A DNA stretch of 64,000 bases from Jiangella asiatica. GTDB taxonomy: Bacteria > Actinomycetota > Actinomycetes > Jiangellales > Jiangellaceae. A program made the position numbers and the translations under genes. The stretch is taken from assembly GCF_004349065.1 (NCBI RefSeq), contig NZ_SMKZ01000016.1, forward strand, positions 1-64,000, read 5' to 3'. Shown piece by piece: positions 44,901-53,586 of this stretch. The notes below the pieces were generated by a model that saw only the letters and a list, made by a program, of their open reading frames with translations, was not told the origin of the DNA and searched no databases. Position 1 is the first letter of the stretch. Each line of letters opens with the position of its first letter.

Positions 44901-46069
44901 TTCACGACGTCGTAGAACACGAGCGGATCGCTGGGCCGCGCCGCCCAGTTGCCGGCGATCCACTCGTTCCACTCGAGCACGAGGATCGTCTCGGGGTCCG
45001 CCTCGATGGCGTGGTCCCACTGCTCCTGGAAGTTGAACCCGTGGTTCTCCGCGCCCGGCGACTCGTCCTCCGCGCCGTCGTGGAAGCTGCGGCTGCGTGA
45101 CGGCGGGTCGTCCAGGCCGTACCACGCGGTGTAGCTGAAGATCGACGAACTGCCGGAGTTCTGCGCCGGGGAGACCGCCATCTGTTCGAGGTTGCCCTCG
45201 GCGTCGTGGTTGCCCCGCTGCGGGCGGTCGAAGCTGATCCAGTCCCAGCCGTCGGCGGGCTGCTGCGGCTCGTTCGGCCACTGGGCGTAGCGGAACGTGA
45301 AGAACTCCTGGACGGCCCGAGACGGGTCGACGCCCATGATCAGCGGCTTGCCGTCCCAGTGGAACCACGTGCTCGGATACCGGTGCGGCGCGTCGTCGGC
45401 GTAGAACGTCCGGTAGATCTCGTCCATGTTCCGCGACGACTCGGTGTGCGTCATGAAGACGACCTGCGGCGCCCGCACGCCCTGCGACTGCAGCTCGACG
45501 ATCGTGCGCATGAGCAGGATCGCCTGCGGCTTGTAGACCTCCCAGTTCGACGCGTCGAGCACCAGGTAGTCCACCTGCGCGGCGGCAAGCAGCTGCAGGT
45601 CACGGCGGACCACCCACGCGTCGTCGCTGCGGAAGTAGCCGTAGAGCGGTTCGCCCCAGTAGGCGAAGTGACCCGGCCCAGGAAAGGCGCCGCTGTCCGG
45701 CGTCTGCCACGCGAGCGGGTCCTCGGCCAGGGTGGCGTTGTTGTCGAAGACGTTCTTGTACTCCCGCATGTCGTTCGACCCGTGCCAGAGCACGTAGAAC
45801 ACGCCGACGGTGCGGTCCTCGCGCGGCGGCGGCGCCTCGGTGTGGTCGGCCAGCTCGCGGCCCAGCGCGTCGGTGGCCACCAGCGGGCCGCCCGGCGCCA
45901 TGACGTTCGCGACGGTCTCGGCCGGGCCGGCGCTCGGCTCGCTGGCGACCGGGGCGGCCGCGGATCCCGGCCCGGACAGGGCGAGCACCATAGCCGCCGC
46001 GGCGGTGCCCATCGCCAGCAGCCGGCGCAGGCGGGAGCGCAAGCGCATCGAGCGTTCGTCCGTGGTCAC
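41978..46069 (-). CDS. Giant secreted GH99/WbsX-like protein with triplicated C-terminal beta-sandwich modules
   Basis: A 1363-residue exported protein starting at GTG 46069 after AAGGGAG. Signal peptide about residues 1-36. Residues about 70-420 form a GH99/WbsX-like TIM barrel (TVGVFYVLWHGSND, AAAQVDYLVLDASNWEVY, ILVLEWNEWIAGNW). Next comes a DOMON/CBM9-like module near 450-600 (VSAKVARDSDNVYFYVRTHDE). A malectin-like segment and an F5/8-C-type discoidin domain (about 800-930; NDGSVGTYWRGTQEAGDHVELSFG) follow. Three tandem copies of a roughly 135-residue jelly-roll then run to the end, each opening W-F-(E)-x-S-x-(E/D)-G-W and ending in a GHV/DTV/DHV strand. It probably cleaves and grips a cell-surface or plant glycan whose fragments the CUT1 importer takes up. 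Confidence 0.85.
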   Translation of the reverse strand: MTTDERSMRLRSRLRRLLAMGTAAAAMVLALSGPGSAAAPVASEPSAGPAETVANVMAPGGPLVATDALGRELADHTEAPPPREDRTVGVFYVLWHGSNDMREYKNVFDNNATLAEDPLAWQTPDSGAFPGPGHFAYWGEPLYGYFRSDDAWVVRRDLQLLAAAQVDYLVLDASNWEVYKPQAILLMRTIVELQSQGVRAPQVVFMTHTESSRNMDEIYRTFYADDAPHRYPSTWFHWDGKPLIMGVDPSRAVQEFFTFRYAQWPNEPQQPADGWDWISFDRPQRGNHDAEGNLEQMAVSPAQNSGSSSIFSYTAWYGLDDPPSRSRSFHDGAEDESPGAENHGFNFQEQWDHAIEADPETILVLEWNEWIAGNWAARPSDPLVFYDVVNTRWSRDLAPMTGGYGDNYYLQLVDNIRRYKGVEPPADTGGEHTIDLRGGFAQWRDVSPEYADYQGDTAHRDHPGVDARTYVNRTGRNDIVSAKVARDSDNVYFYVRTHDELTDASDEGWMTLYLDADSDGATGWSGYDLRVRWHGEEDARLERFTVADGWQTVRESLSFTTGKDELMVAVPRAELGGSGEPLRLGFKWWDNQQSDDIVDAYVSGDAAPDGRFSYLYDTGDHPAAGEPTGPPAVEPLPEQASGWYRIEDDDPTTDYEAHVTPEASSWVTVADPESSGGTHSYLYNPGGRPDAFFRSFIRTGFEGNAVRWVAPAGPQGTEAEVFVDGLSQGVVNLYSERSDPRRTVFEVRGLPDGQHEIMVVFKAQSGTYYHDYFEYGVGAAGRGGDLDTSNLADAAYATASSFAPAQWFATNAGQVNDGSVGTYWRGTQEAGDHVELSFGRTVPFDRIDVVPRTADATVTSFEVRLHDARGWRTVHRGGELDAATTIELGTTRADAVQLVVTGTTGAAPELAEIRVRSGRDPAVSPSGTSWEFAESTDGWTGEGPLGGPEWAAGGTIGGVVDGAGAALLSAADLEIDAGELRSVLVELQNRTTAREAHLRYVATTPDGRTVTGRRPFRIAADSGYTAYVVDLTDAPGWSGTIRQIGIEVSADEGRLDLGHVRLAPDHAVYAAHFAGDDLDGWTAPGATSGPDGSIGVPLDGVDDELRSPPDLRADITNADTVTLRLRNDSSAAQGVVRFTTTDDPEGTEHAVPFDITAHDEAFTTYQVSMDTVPEWRGLLESLAVELVGAEPGQELRLDTVRVEPFVLTSVNTKRTWTFDESAEGWGQAGNIDGFGWRDGGVGGTIVGPDPQFYSAPGLWLDLTELTTVSIRMAVDTSAMHGTLYFTTEAEPNFSESKSIRIPLVPGETGYVDYELDLSTVGGWTGVLRQLRLDPEEGDSTGTFHVDHVELLPVQDVSAKEPKP

Positions 46070-46194
46070 CGTGACTCCCTTGTCCGGCAGGGTTGTCGGA
46101 TCGACTTGCACGTATTTCGCAATACTGTCCCTGCGTGACTGTAAGAGCTAGCATGATCTCGTCTTGAAGTAGCACGAAACAATCAGGAGCCCGC
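46070..46194. promoter_or_regulatory. Divergent promoter region between the glycan operon and AraC regulator
   Basis: A 125-base AT-richer gap separates two start codons that face away from each other. It contains TATTTCGCAATACT, TGTAAGAGCTAGCATG and a CAATCAGGAG site ahead of the regulator start. No clear long palindrome is visible. AraC proteins often bind direct repeats in such gaps. Confidence 0.5.
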
Positions 46195-47073
46195 GTGATC
46201 ACACGGTATCGACGACGCGAAACGCTTCCGGTTGCAGGGCCGGCCATCGCCGCGGAGCTCATGGACGGCCTCGGCGAGGTCGGCCCGCACAGCCACGAGT
46301 TCATCGAGATCGTGCTGGTCGAGAGCGGCCGGGCCGACCACGAGACACGCTCGGTCAGACGGGCGGTGCACCGGGGCTACTGTGCGGTGCTTCGGCCCGG
46401 CGAGTGGCACAGCTGGCGCGACTGCGAGCAGCTGCGCGTCTGGAACATCTACCTCGGTACCGAGGTGCTCCAGTCAGCGCTGAGCTGGCTGCGCGACACC
46501 CCCGAGTGCAGCAGCCTGATCAGCCCGCCCGCTCCCGGGCGCGTCACCGAGCGCGTCCTGGCCGACCCCGCGCTCACGAACGTCATCGGGTGGCTGACCG
46601 CGATGCCGCCCCGGCAGCCCGCCGACGGCATCTCGCCGTCGGCCCGCCGCGCCGGCCTGCTGACCGCGGCCCTCGGCGAGATCGCGGCGGCGCCTGAGCT
46701 CGACGAGCCGGCCGCGGGCCTGCGGCCGGCACCGCACCTGCCGGCGACCATCGCGAGCACGCTGCGGCTGCTGGAGCACGATGTCGCGCACCCGTGGACC
46801 CTGGGCGAGCTCGCCGAGCACACCCACCTGTCGCCGTCACACCTGTCCCGGCTGTTCTCGCAGGCCACCGGCATGGCGCCCATTGCCTACCTCGCCCGGC
46901 TGCGCGCCGAACACGTCGCCGCCGACCTCATCAACGGCGACGACCCGATCGCCGAGATCGGACGCCGCTACGGCTGGCCCGACCCGAACTACCTCAGCCG
47001 GCGGTTCCGCCAGGTCTTCGGCGTCTCCCCGCGGGCGTTCCGGCACCGTTACAGCCAGGCGACCCCGTCGTGA
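46195..47073 (+). CDS. AraC-family transcriptional regulator
   Basis: A 292-residue regulator. The N-terminal cupin-like sensor domain has HSHEFIEIVLVESGRADHETRSVRR, CAVLRPGEWHSWRDC and WNIYLGTEVL. The C-terminal double helix-turn-helix runs from about residue 190 (TLGELAEHTHLSPSHLSRLFSQATGMAPIAYLARLRAEHVAADLI, IAEIGRRYGWPDPNYLSRRFRQVFGVSPRAFRHRY). GTG 46195 follows CAGGAG. Divergent from the 46069-37774 operon, which it likely activates in response to a sugar. Confidence 0.93.
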   Translation: MITRYRRRETLPVAGPAIAAELMDGLGEVGPHSHEFIEIVLVESGRADHETRSVRRAVHRGYCAVLRPGEWHSWRDCEQLRVWNIYLGTEVLQSALSWLRDTPECSSLISPPAPGRVTERVLADPALTNVIGWLTAMPPRQPADGISPSARRAGLLTAALGEIAAAPELDEPAAGLRPAPHLPATIASTLRLLEHDVAHPWTLGELAEHTHLSPSHLSRLFSQATGMAPIAYLARLRAEHVAADLINGDDPIAEIGRRYGWPDPNYLSRRFRQVFGVSPRAFRHRYSQATPS

Positions 47074-47074
47074 C

Positions 47075-47240
47075 GGCTAAGGTGTTCTCGGCGTCGTCGT
47101 AGGTGCCGTGACCGTTCTCGGCGATGCACCGGAGCTTGTCGCGGGCCTCCTCGGAGACGTCGAGGCCGACCACGTCGATGCGCACGTCGACGCCGTCGCC
47201 GGCCAGCTCGGTGGCGACCTGGCAGGGGTCCGGATCGCGT
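47075..47240 (-). pseudogene. Remnant of a von Willebrand A-domain protein
   Basis: One minus-strand frame reads DPDPCQVATELAGDGVDVR followed by IDVVGLDVSEEARDKLRCIAENGHGTYDDAENTL. This matches the last strand-helix part of actinobacterial VWA-domain lipoproteins (DPC-x-VA, DGVDV-x-I, VGLDV, LRCIAE-x-GG-x-Y). No start codon, upstream MIDAS motif or signal fits, and the frame is cut at the AraC gene end. It therefore looks like a decayed fragment left by deletion or rearrangement. The rest of 47241-47313 shows nothing. Confidence 0.6.
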
Positions 47241-47313
47241 CTACGGCGCCGGCCGTGCCGGCGAGGCCGTCGCCCACCTCCTCGACTCACCGCCGCGGAA
47301 GTAACAGCTCCGA

Positions 47314-49866
47314 TCAAGCGGTCGAGAGCACGTCGTACCGGGCGGCGTGCCAGGCCGGACCGCCGGGCGCGGGCTCGAGGCGCACCTCCAGCTCGCTCCG
47401 ACCCCGGGTCAGCGCCGGCGGCAGGGCGAACGTGTCCTCCGCCCAGCGTTGGTGCGGGTTGCCGTTCGGCGCGAGCCACCGCCCGGCCCACCTGCCGTCG
47501 ACGTACACGTCGGCGCTCTGGTACGAGACAGCACGGTCGAAGCGGCGGCGCAGCTCGACCAGGGCGTGGTGGCGGTCGGTGTGGACGGTGAAGTGCACCG
47601 GGTCGGTGGTGGCGCGGCCGTGGTCGGTCACCTCGACGTCGTCGTCGTCGCCCTCGAAGACCGCGGTGAGGGTCGTGACGGCGCCCGGCTCGCCCGCCGC
47701 GCCGGTGTAGCCGTGCGCCGCCTCGCTGGCCGGGTCGCCGACGTCGACGGAGTCGGTGACCGTCGCCGCCGGCAGTTCGCGGCCGTACCAGAACGCCGTC
47801 GACCCGTAGCTGCCCGGCCACTCGTTGGCGCCGCCGTGCTCGATGCCGAAGCGCAGCGCGGCCGAGAACGGGACCGCGTCGCCGATCATCAGGCGGTACG
47901 CCGAGTCGCACAGCCAGGCGCAGCCGAGCTCCTGCACCTCGGCGGCGGTGTTGCCGGTGAACGGGTTCGAGAACGGCCCGGTCGCGAAGTACCACGCGCC
48001 TTCGTAAAAGTCCTCGGTGCCGGTGCCGTGCAGCTGCGGGCTGGCGGCCCCGTCGACGTGCACGCGCTCATCGCCCTCGAGGTAGCCGCGCGAGTTGATC
48101 GAGCCGGGCAGCTGCTCGCCCAGCATCGTGTGCGAGACGCCGACGAACCGCCCCTGCCCCCTGGTGTCGAGGAAGCGCCAGTCGCGGTGCTCGACGGTCG
48201 CGCCGGCCAGCGCGGTCGCCCGGAAGGTTCCCAGGTCGCCGCGCGGGCCGAGCCCGATCGCCGTCCGGGCGTTCCGGTGCCAGCGCACGGCGCCGTCGAC
48301 CAGCTCGACGTCGAGGTCGGAGGTGTTGACCAGCTCGACGCGGGCGGACCGCACGAACGGCATCGGCCACCACGACCGGTACCAGCCGTCCGGCGCGGTG
48401 TCGACGGCGAAGAACAGCGACCGGACGGGGTACTCGCCGAGGCCGGTGCCGAAGAACTCGCCCAGCGGCGCGTCCACGGTGGTCGCGCCGTCGACGCTGA
48501 CCCGTACCCGCAGGTCACGCAGGAGTGCGTCGGAGGTGGCGATCGGCTCGGGCTCGCCGGTGGGCGGGTACGGGTTCCACTGCGCGCCGGCCCACAGCTG
48601 GCCCTCGATCGCGTAGCCGTGCGCGGCCTCGGACTCCGCCGCCTCCGGGCCGATGTCGACGACGTCGGTGCGCACCCACTCGTCGCCCACCCGGGAGTCG
48701 ACCCAGTAGTGGAACTCCTCGAAGCTGCCGAAGATCGAGTCGACCGCGTCGGTATGAACGGTGACGCTCGACCGGCCCGCGGTGAGCGCGGCCGGCAGCT
48801 CGAGGGTGGCGTCGGTCCACCGCGGCGCGTTGGTGGACGGCAGGTGCGGCCACGAGCCGGCCGGCACGCCGTCGACGCTCACGTCGGCGACCTGGGTGGC
48901 CGCCCAGAACGTGTTGACCCGCCGGGTGAGCCGGACGCCGGTGTTGCGCGCGTCGATCGCGACGGTGAACTGGCTGTGGCCGGGCTTGCGGAAGCCGCGG
49001 CCGTCGTCGCGGACGGTCGGCGACCGGTCCGGGCCGACGATCTGGGGTATCCGCAGCGCCAGCTCGTCGATGACGCCCGGCCCGCGCAGCCGGCCCAGCT
49101 CGATCGAGCCGCCGGCGGGCAGGGTGGCGCTGTGCGATGCGGTCAGCGGGTGCTCCGCCGGTGGCTTCGGGTCCGCGGTGCCGGCGCGTCGCAGCATCGC
49201 GATAACGTCCTCGGCCCGGTCGGCGGGGTCGAAGGTGCGCACCCCCTCCGCGTCGGCGAACGCCCGGTAGGTGACGTGGTAGAACTGCGCGTTCTCGGTC
49301 GTGGTGATCCGCATCGACTCGCGGAACGGCATCGGCACCCGTACCGAGACGCCGCCGGAGCTCTGGTCGCGGTTGGCCACCAGCGGGTACACGAACGGCG
49401 CGCCCAGCTCACCGTCCACCACGTCCTGTGCCGGTGCGTCGACGACGACCCGACCGTCCAGCTCGATGACCAACCGGCCCAGCGAGGTGACGTTGCCCGG
49501 GTCGGCGAGGTCGCGGGTGAACCAGATGCTCTGCACCTCTCCGGCGCCGCTCGCCTCGGCGATGACGCAACCATCGGCCGTGGTGCGCAGACACGAGCCG
49601 GCGACGGCGTCGGCGTTGCCGCCGGTCCGGTCGTAGCTGGAGAACTGCAGCGTCCGCACCCCGGTGGGCAGGACGGGGAGCAGATCCAGCCGGCGGTAGA
49701 CGTCCCAGCCGATCGGGCCCTTGGCGGTGGACGCGCTCGCGGGCTCCGCGCCGGCCGTGGGCTCGGCGTCGGCCGTGACGTCGCCCGTCACCCCCGTCAG
49801 GCCCGTCACGGTGAGCGCGACCAGAGCACCAGCGGTGACCAAGGATTTCGCACGCATCGGGCTCAC
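47314..49866 (-). CDS. Secreted GH172 (DUF2961) glycoside hydrolase-like protein
   Basis: An 850-residue protein with a signal peptide (KSLVTAGALVALTVTGLTGV). Residues about 50-700 show the DUF2961/GH172 framework: PTGVRTLQFSSYDRTGGNAD, IWFTRDLADPGNVTSLGRLVIELDG, PLVANRDQSSGGVSVRVPMPF and the signature HGTGTEDFYEGAWYF. A C-terminal beta domain has RFDRAVSYQSADVYVDGRWAGRW. Known GH172 enzymes act on fructofuranose or D-arabinofuranose linkages. The GTG start at 49866 overlaps the GH67 stop (GTGA), so it is third in the operon. Confidence 0.87.
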   Translation of the reverse strand: MSPMRAKSLVTAGALVALTVTGLTGVTGDVTADAEPTAGAEPASASTAKGPIGWDVYRRLDLLPVLPTGVRTLQFSSYDRTGGNADAVAGSCLRTTADGCVIAEASGAGEVQSIWFTRDLADPGNVTSLGRLVIELDGRVVVDAPAQDVVDGELGAPFVYPLVANRDQSSGGVSVRVPMPFRESMRITTTENAQFYHVTYRAFADAEGVRTFDPADRAEDVIAMLRRAGTADPKPPAEHPLTASHSATLPAGGSIELGRLRGPGVIDELALRIPQIVGPDRSPTVRDDGRGFRKPGHSQFTVAIDARNTGVRLTRRVNTFWAATQVADVSVDGVPAGSWPHLPSTNAPRWTDATLELPAALTAGRSSVTVHTDAVDSIFGSFEEFHYWVDSRVGDEWVRTDVVDIGPEAAESEAAHGYAIEGQLWAGAQWNPYPPTGEPEPIATSDALLRDLRVRVSVDGATTVDAPLGEFFGTGLGEYPVRSLFFAVDTAPDGWYRSWWPMPFVRSARVELVNTSDLDVELVDGAVRWHRNARTAIGLGPRGDLGTFRATALAGATVEHRDWRFLDTRGQGRFVGVSHTMLGEQLPGSINSRGYLEGDERVHVDGAASPQLHGTGTEDFYEGAWYFATGPFSNPFTGNTAAEVQELGCAWLCDSAYRLMIGDAVPFSAALRFGIEHGGANEWPGSYGSTAFWYGRELPAATVTDSVDVGDPASEAAHGYTGAAGEPGAVTTLTAVFEGDDDDVEVTDHGRATTDPVHFTVHTDRHHALVELRRRFDRAVSYQSADVYVDGRWAGRWLAPNGNPHQRWAEDTFALPPALTRGRSELEVRLEPAPGGPAWHAARYDVLSTA

Positions 49867-52800
49867 CTTTCCCGCGCCGGCCGGCGCATGATCAGGGCGT
49901 TGAGGTGCCAGTGCTGACCCGGCAGGCTGCTCAGCTCCAGGTCCGCCTCACGGCCGGCGGCGCCGCCGTCGAGGTCGAAGCGGAGCCAGGCGAACGCGCC
50001 GCCGGCCAGGACGGGACTCTCGGCGAGGAGCTCACCACCGGAGCGGATCGAGGTCGGCTGCGCGAGCACGGTGTCGCCGACCAGGACGAACACCTCGTGG
50101 AGGCCGGCCGGAACCGCCAGGCGCAGTGTGCGCGTCTGCGCGTCGTTGCAGAAGTCGCGGCGCAGCGGGTCGAGCACGCCGCCACGGTCCCGCGACTGTG
50201 GCGGGCCACTGACCCACCCGCAGCCGCGGGCGGCGTCCCAGGCGTCCTCCGGTGCCAGCCGCCGGTAGGTCCCGACGACGGGGCTCGCGGCGGCGCCGGC
50301 GTCCAGGGCGAGCACGACCTCGTCGCCGCCGGGCACCGCGAGCAGCTCGACCTCGTGCCGGCCGCCGCCGACGGAGTGCGGCCCGGCGGTCACCTCCACC
50401 TGCAGCGTGACCGGCGGTGTGGGGTCCGGCGGGGGTAGGACGGCGGCCCGCAGCGTGGCCGTCTCCCCGGCCGCGACGGTGGCGACGGCGTCGGTACCGC
50501 TCCACCCCGCGGGCACGCCGACGTGGACGGTGGTCGCGATCGCGGTGTCCGGCGTCGTGTTGGTGACGGTGACGGCGACCTCGCCGCCGGTGCCGCCCAC
50601 CAGCAGCCGCGGCGCGTCCAGCGCGGTGACCGCGATGGCCGGCGGCTCGGCGTCGGGATCCACGAGCGCGAACGCCACCAGGTGCCAGGCGCCGGTGGTC
50701 GGCGCCTGCTGGGGCAGCTCCCAGTGGTAGTCGACGCTGGACAGCTCCAGGTCCACGTCGCGCCCATCCGCCCCGCCGTCCAGCCCGAACCGCAGCCACG
50801 TGTAGCTGCCGCCGGGCAGGTTCTCCTCCGACGCGGCCAGCAGCTCACCGCCGGACCGCACGAACGTCGGGTAGACCGGCGCCCACCAGCGGTCGCCCAC
50901 CAGCAGGTACGCGTCGTGCGGCCCCGGCGGCACGCTGACCCGCAGCGTACGGGGGACGATGTCGTAGATGATCTCGCGCCGCAGGTCGTCCAGCGCGTTG
51001 CCGCGGTCCAGGGCGCGCGGTGTCCCGCCGACCCAGCCGAAGCCCCGCTCGGGGTCCCAGGCGTCGGTGGGCGCGAGCCGCCGGTAGCCGAACTGGACCG
51101 GGTACAGGGCGGAGTCCGGTCCGGCGTCGAGCGCGAGGACGCACCGCTGGCCGGCCGGCGCCACCAGGACGTCGGTCGGCGTGGTGCCGAGCACCGGGAC
51201 GCCGGCACCGGCGACGTCGGGCGCGACGACGGCGCCGCCCGGGGCCAGCGGCGGGGTCAGCGGCAGGTCGACCGTCCGCACCTCGCCCGGTGACAGCGTG
51301 AGGTCCTGGCCGGTGCCGCTCCAGCCGTCCGGCAGGTCCAGCCCGACGGTGACCGACCGCGGCTCGGCGGTGGCGTTGCCGGCCCGCAGCGCCAGCGTGT
51401 TCGGCCAGCCGCCCAGCAGGAGGAGCGACGGCGGCTCCAGGATGATGGACCCGCCGGGGAGCGCCGCCTGCACCCACCGGTGGTGCTCCGAGCGGATGCC
51501 GGTGAGCCCGAACAGGTAGTCCACGCAGGTGTCGCGCCACAGCGTCGCGTGCGCCAGCTGCCCGTCGAGAAACTCCAGGACCTCCTCGTGCCGCCGCCGG
51601 TCGATCCGGCCGGCCAGGCGCTGCCAGTCGCGGCGCGTCCGGGCCACGTCCGCCACGCCGCGGACGTAGGCGTCGTAGATGTGCTGGAGCAGGGTGCTTC
51701 CCGAGCGCAGCCGGTGGTCGTACGGCAGCCGGTGGAACACCAGCAGCAGCTCCTCGGGGCAGGTGGCCACCGAGTCGAAGATGTCGGAGTTCGGCGGGTG
51801 GTAGACCTGGGTGGCGCCGGTGCCGGTGGCGACGGTTCGGTCGGTGCCGATCTCGGTCGCGGTGGCGTTGTGGAACGGCGGCGTCGGATGGTTGCGGCCG
51901 GTGAAGCCGCCCATCAGCGGCGCGGTGTACGACTCGTAGACCCCGCGCGACTCCAGCAGCATCGCGGTGACGACCTCGACCATCCGGCGCTCGGACCCGA
52001 ACGTCATCCGGACCCACTCCTCGGCGATCTCCGCCGCGCTCAGCTCTGGGTTCCAGGCCAGCCGGCCGTAGCCGTGAGTGTTGGCGGCGGCCAGATGGTT
52101 GCCGGCCCAGGTGACGTCGTCGCCGAGGTTCATCACGCCGGCCAGCCCGGCGTGTGCCGATCCGTACGCCCGGCCGCTCGCGACGGCGGCGACGGTGGTG
52201 CCCGGCCCGTCGGCGTGGGTGTCGAAGTCGAGGATCTCCTTCCAGCCCGGCACCAGGTAGCACAGGTGCCGGCCCTGGCCCGTGTACTCCTGCAGGACCT
52301 GCAGCTCCATGACGAGGTTCGTGTTCGGCATCGCGCCGAACAGCGGATGCGCCGGTTCGCGGACCTGGAAGTCGATCGGCCCGAACTTGACCTGCACGAT
52401 CGCGTTGTCGGCGAACTCACCGTCCAGCGGCCGGAACACGTTGTACGCCGCGGTCACGAACTCGCCGCCGCCCTCGTGCCCGACGAAGGCGCGCCACATG
52501 ACGATGCCGCCGTGCGGCTCCAGCGCCGCGGCCAGCATGTTCGCGCCGTCGGCGTGAGTGCGCCCGTACGCGATCGGACCCGGCTGGCCTTCGGAGTCGG
52601 CCTTCACCAGGAAGCCGCCGAAGTCGGGGATCGCGGCGTAGATCTCGTCGGCCTTGGCCCGCCACCACGCCCGGACGTCCTCGTCCAGCGGGTCCGCCGT
52701 GGGCAGGCCGCCGACCGCGCGCGGGCTGAAGAAGTTCGCGCACAGGTAGAGCCGGATGCCCCAGGCCCGGAACACGGCCGCGAGCGGGACCAGGTTGCCG

Positions 52801-53576
52801 ATCATCTCGGTGGTGATGAACTCGTGCTCGGCGTTCACGATGTTCACGACCGAGCCGTTCATGCCGATCGACGCCAGCGCCCGGGCGTAGTCGGTGTAGC
52901 GCGGCCGGAGCGCCGGCAGCTCCTCCCAGTGGAAGACCGACCGCCCGGCCGAGCCCCACTGCACCACCCGGTCCAGGTAGTCCCAGTGGTTGGCCAGCCG
53001 CAGCGGGTTGACCGGCCCTTCGCACACGTCCAGGCCGTCCAGAGGCTGCCTCGTCTGCAGCAGCCGCAGCAGGTGGAACGCTCCGTACAGCACGCCGGCC
53101 GGGCCGCCGCCGGCCACCAGGACCACCTCGTGACCGTGCACCACGGCTCCGCGCAGCAGGTAGCCCTCGGCGCCGACGGCGTCCAGGTCGCCGGCGGGCA
53201 CGTGCGCGGCCACGATCGGTGACGCCCCGGTACCCAGCACGACCGCGCCGTCGCGCGCCGGTGCCGGAGCCTCCTCGACCGGCCGGCCCAGCAGCCCGGA
53301 CAGTCCGCGCACCAGCTCGCCGGCCGCGGAGGCCAGCGGCTCGGCGTCGCCGTCCCGCACGACGTGCGTCAACCGGCGCCGGTAGGCCGCGAGCAGGTCG
53401 CCCGGCTCGACCGGGCGGTACCGCAGCCACAGCTCGTAGCCGTCCTCGTCCGGCGGCGCACCCGCCGATCCGGCTGGCTCCCAGGCCGTGGCCGGCGCGA
53501 CCGCCGACACGTAGGCGCCCGCGGTCGCGACGCCGCCGGTGGCCAGGAACCGCCGCCGGGTCCAACTGTGCTCCAT
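49863..53576 (-). CDS. Tat-exported GH67 alpha-glucuronidase-like protein with duplicated C-terminal modules
   Basis: A 1237-residue protein with a twin-arginine signal (WTRRRFLATGG). Residues about 45-720 follow GH67 closely: DGYELWLRYRPVEPGDL, LRLANHWDYLDRVV, NGSVVNIVNAEHEF, GGFLVKADSEGQPGPIAYGRTHADGANMLAAAL, WNPELSAAEIAEEWVRMTF. Known GH67 enzymes are about 700 residues, so roughly 500 residues are extra. That extension holds an NPCBM-associated-like sandwich (TVGLDLPDGWSGTGQDLTLSPGEV) and two copies of a module about 140 residues long (YRRLAP-x-DAWD, GW-V-x-G-x-P, RSGGELLA, WLRF-x-LDGG, DLELSS). Expected to remove 4-O-methylglucuronate from xylan-type fragments. ATG 53576 after GAGGAG. 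Confidence 0.9.
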   Translation of the reverse strand: MEHSWTRRRFLATGGVATAGAYVSAVAPATAWEPAGSAGAPPDEDGYELWLRYRPVEPGDLLAAYRRRLTHVVRDGDAEPLASAAGELVRGLSGLLGRPVEEAPAPARDGAVVLGTGASPIVAAHVPAGDLDAVGAEGYLLRGAVVHGHEVVLVAGGGPAGVLYGAFHLLRLLQTRQPLDGLDVCEGPVNPLRLANHWDYLDRVVQWGSAGRSVFHWEELPALRPRYTDYARALASIGMNGSVVNIVNAEHEFITTEMIGNLVPLAAVFRAWGIRLYLCANFFSPRAVGGLPTADPLDEDVRAWWRAKADEIYAAIPDFGGFLVKADSEGQPGPIAYGRTHADGANMLAAALEPHGGIVMWRAFVGHEGGGEFVTAAYNVFRPLDGEFADNAIVQVKFGPIDFQVREPAHPLFGAMPNTNLVMELQVLQEYTGQGRHLCYLVPGWKEILDFDTHADGPGTTVAAVASGRAYGSAHAGLAGVMNLGDDVTWAGNHLAAANTHGYGRLAWNPELSAAEIAEEWVRMTFGSERRMVEVVTAMLLESRGVYESYTAPLMGGFTGRNHPTPPFHNATATEIGTDRTVATGTGATQVYHPPNSDIFDSVATCPEELLLVFHRLPYDHRLRSGSTLLQHIYDAYVRGVADVARTRRDWQRLAGRIDRRRHEEVLEFLDGQLAHATLWRDTCVDYLFGLTGIRSEHHRWVQAALPGGSIILEPPSLLLLGGWPNTLALRAGNATAEPRSVTVGLDLPDGWSGTGQDLTLSPGEVRTVDLPLTPPLAPGGAVVAPDVAGAGVPVLGTTPTDVLVAPAGQRCVLALDAGPDSALYPVQFGYRRLAPTDAWDPERGFGWVGGTPRALDRGNALDDLRREIIYDIVPRTLRVSVPPGPHDAYLLVGDRWWAPVYPTFVRSGGELLAASEENLPGGSYTWLRFGLDGGADGRDVDLELSSVDYHWELPQQAPTTGAWHLVAFALVDPDAEPPAIAVTALDAPRLLVGGTGGEVAVTVTNTTPDTAIATTVHVGVPAGWSGTDAVATVAAGETATLRAAVLPPPDPTPPVTLQVEVTAGPHSVGGGRHEVELLAVPGGDEVVLALDAGAAASPVVGTYRRLAPEDAWDAARGCGWVSGPPQSRDRGGVLDPLRRDFCNDAQTRTLRLAVPAGLHEVFVLVGDTVLAQPTSIRSGGELLAESPVLAGGAFAWLRFDLDGGAAGREADLELSSLPGQHWHLNALIMRRPARER

Positions 53577-53586
53577 GGCGGTCTCC

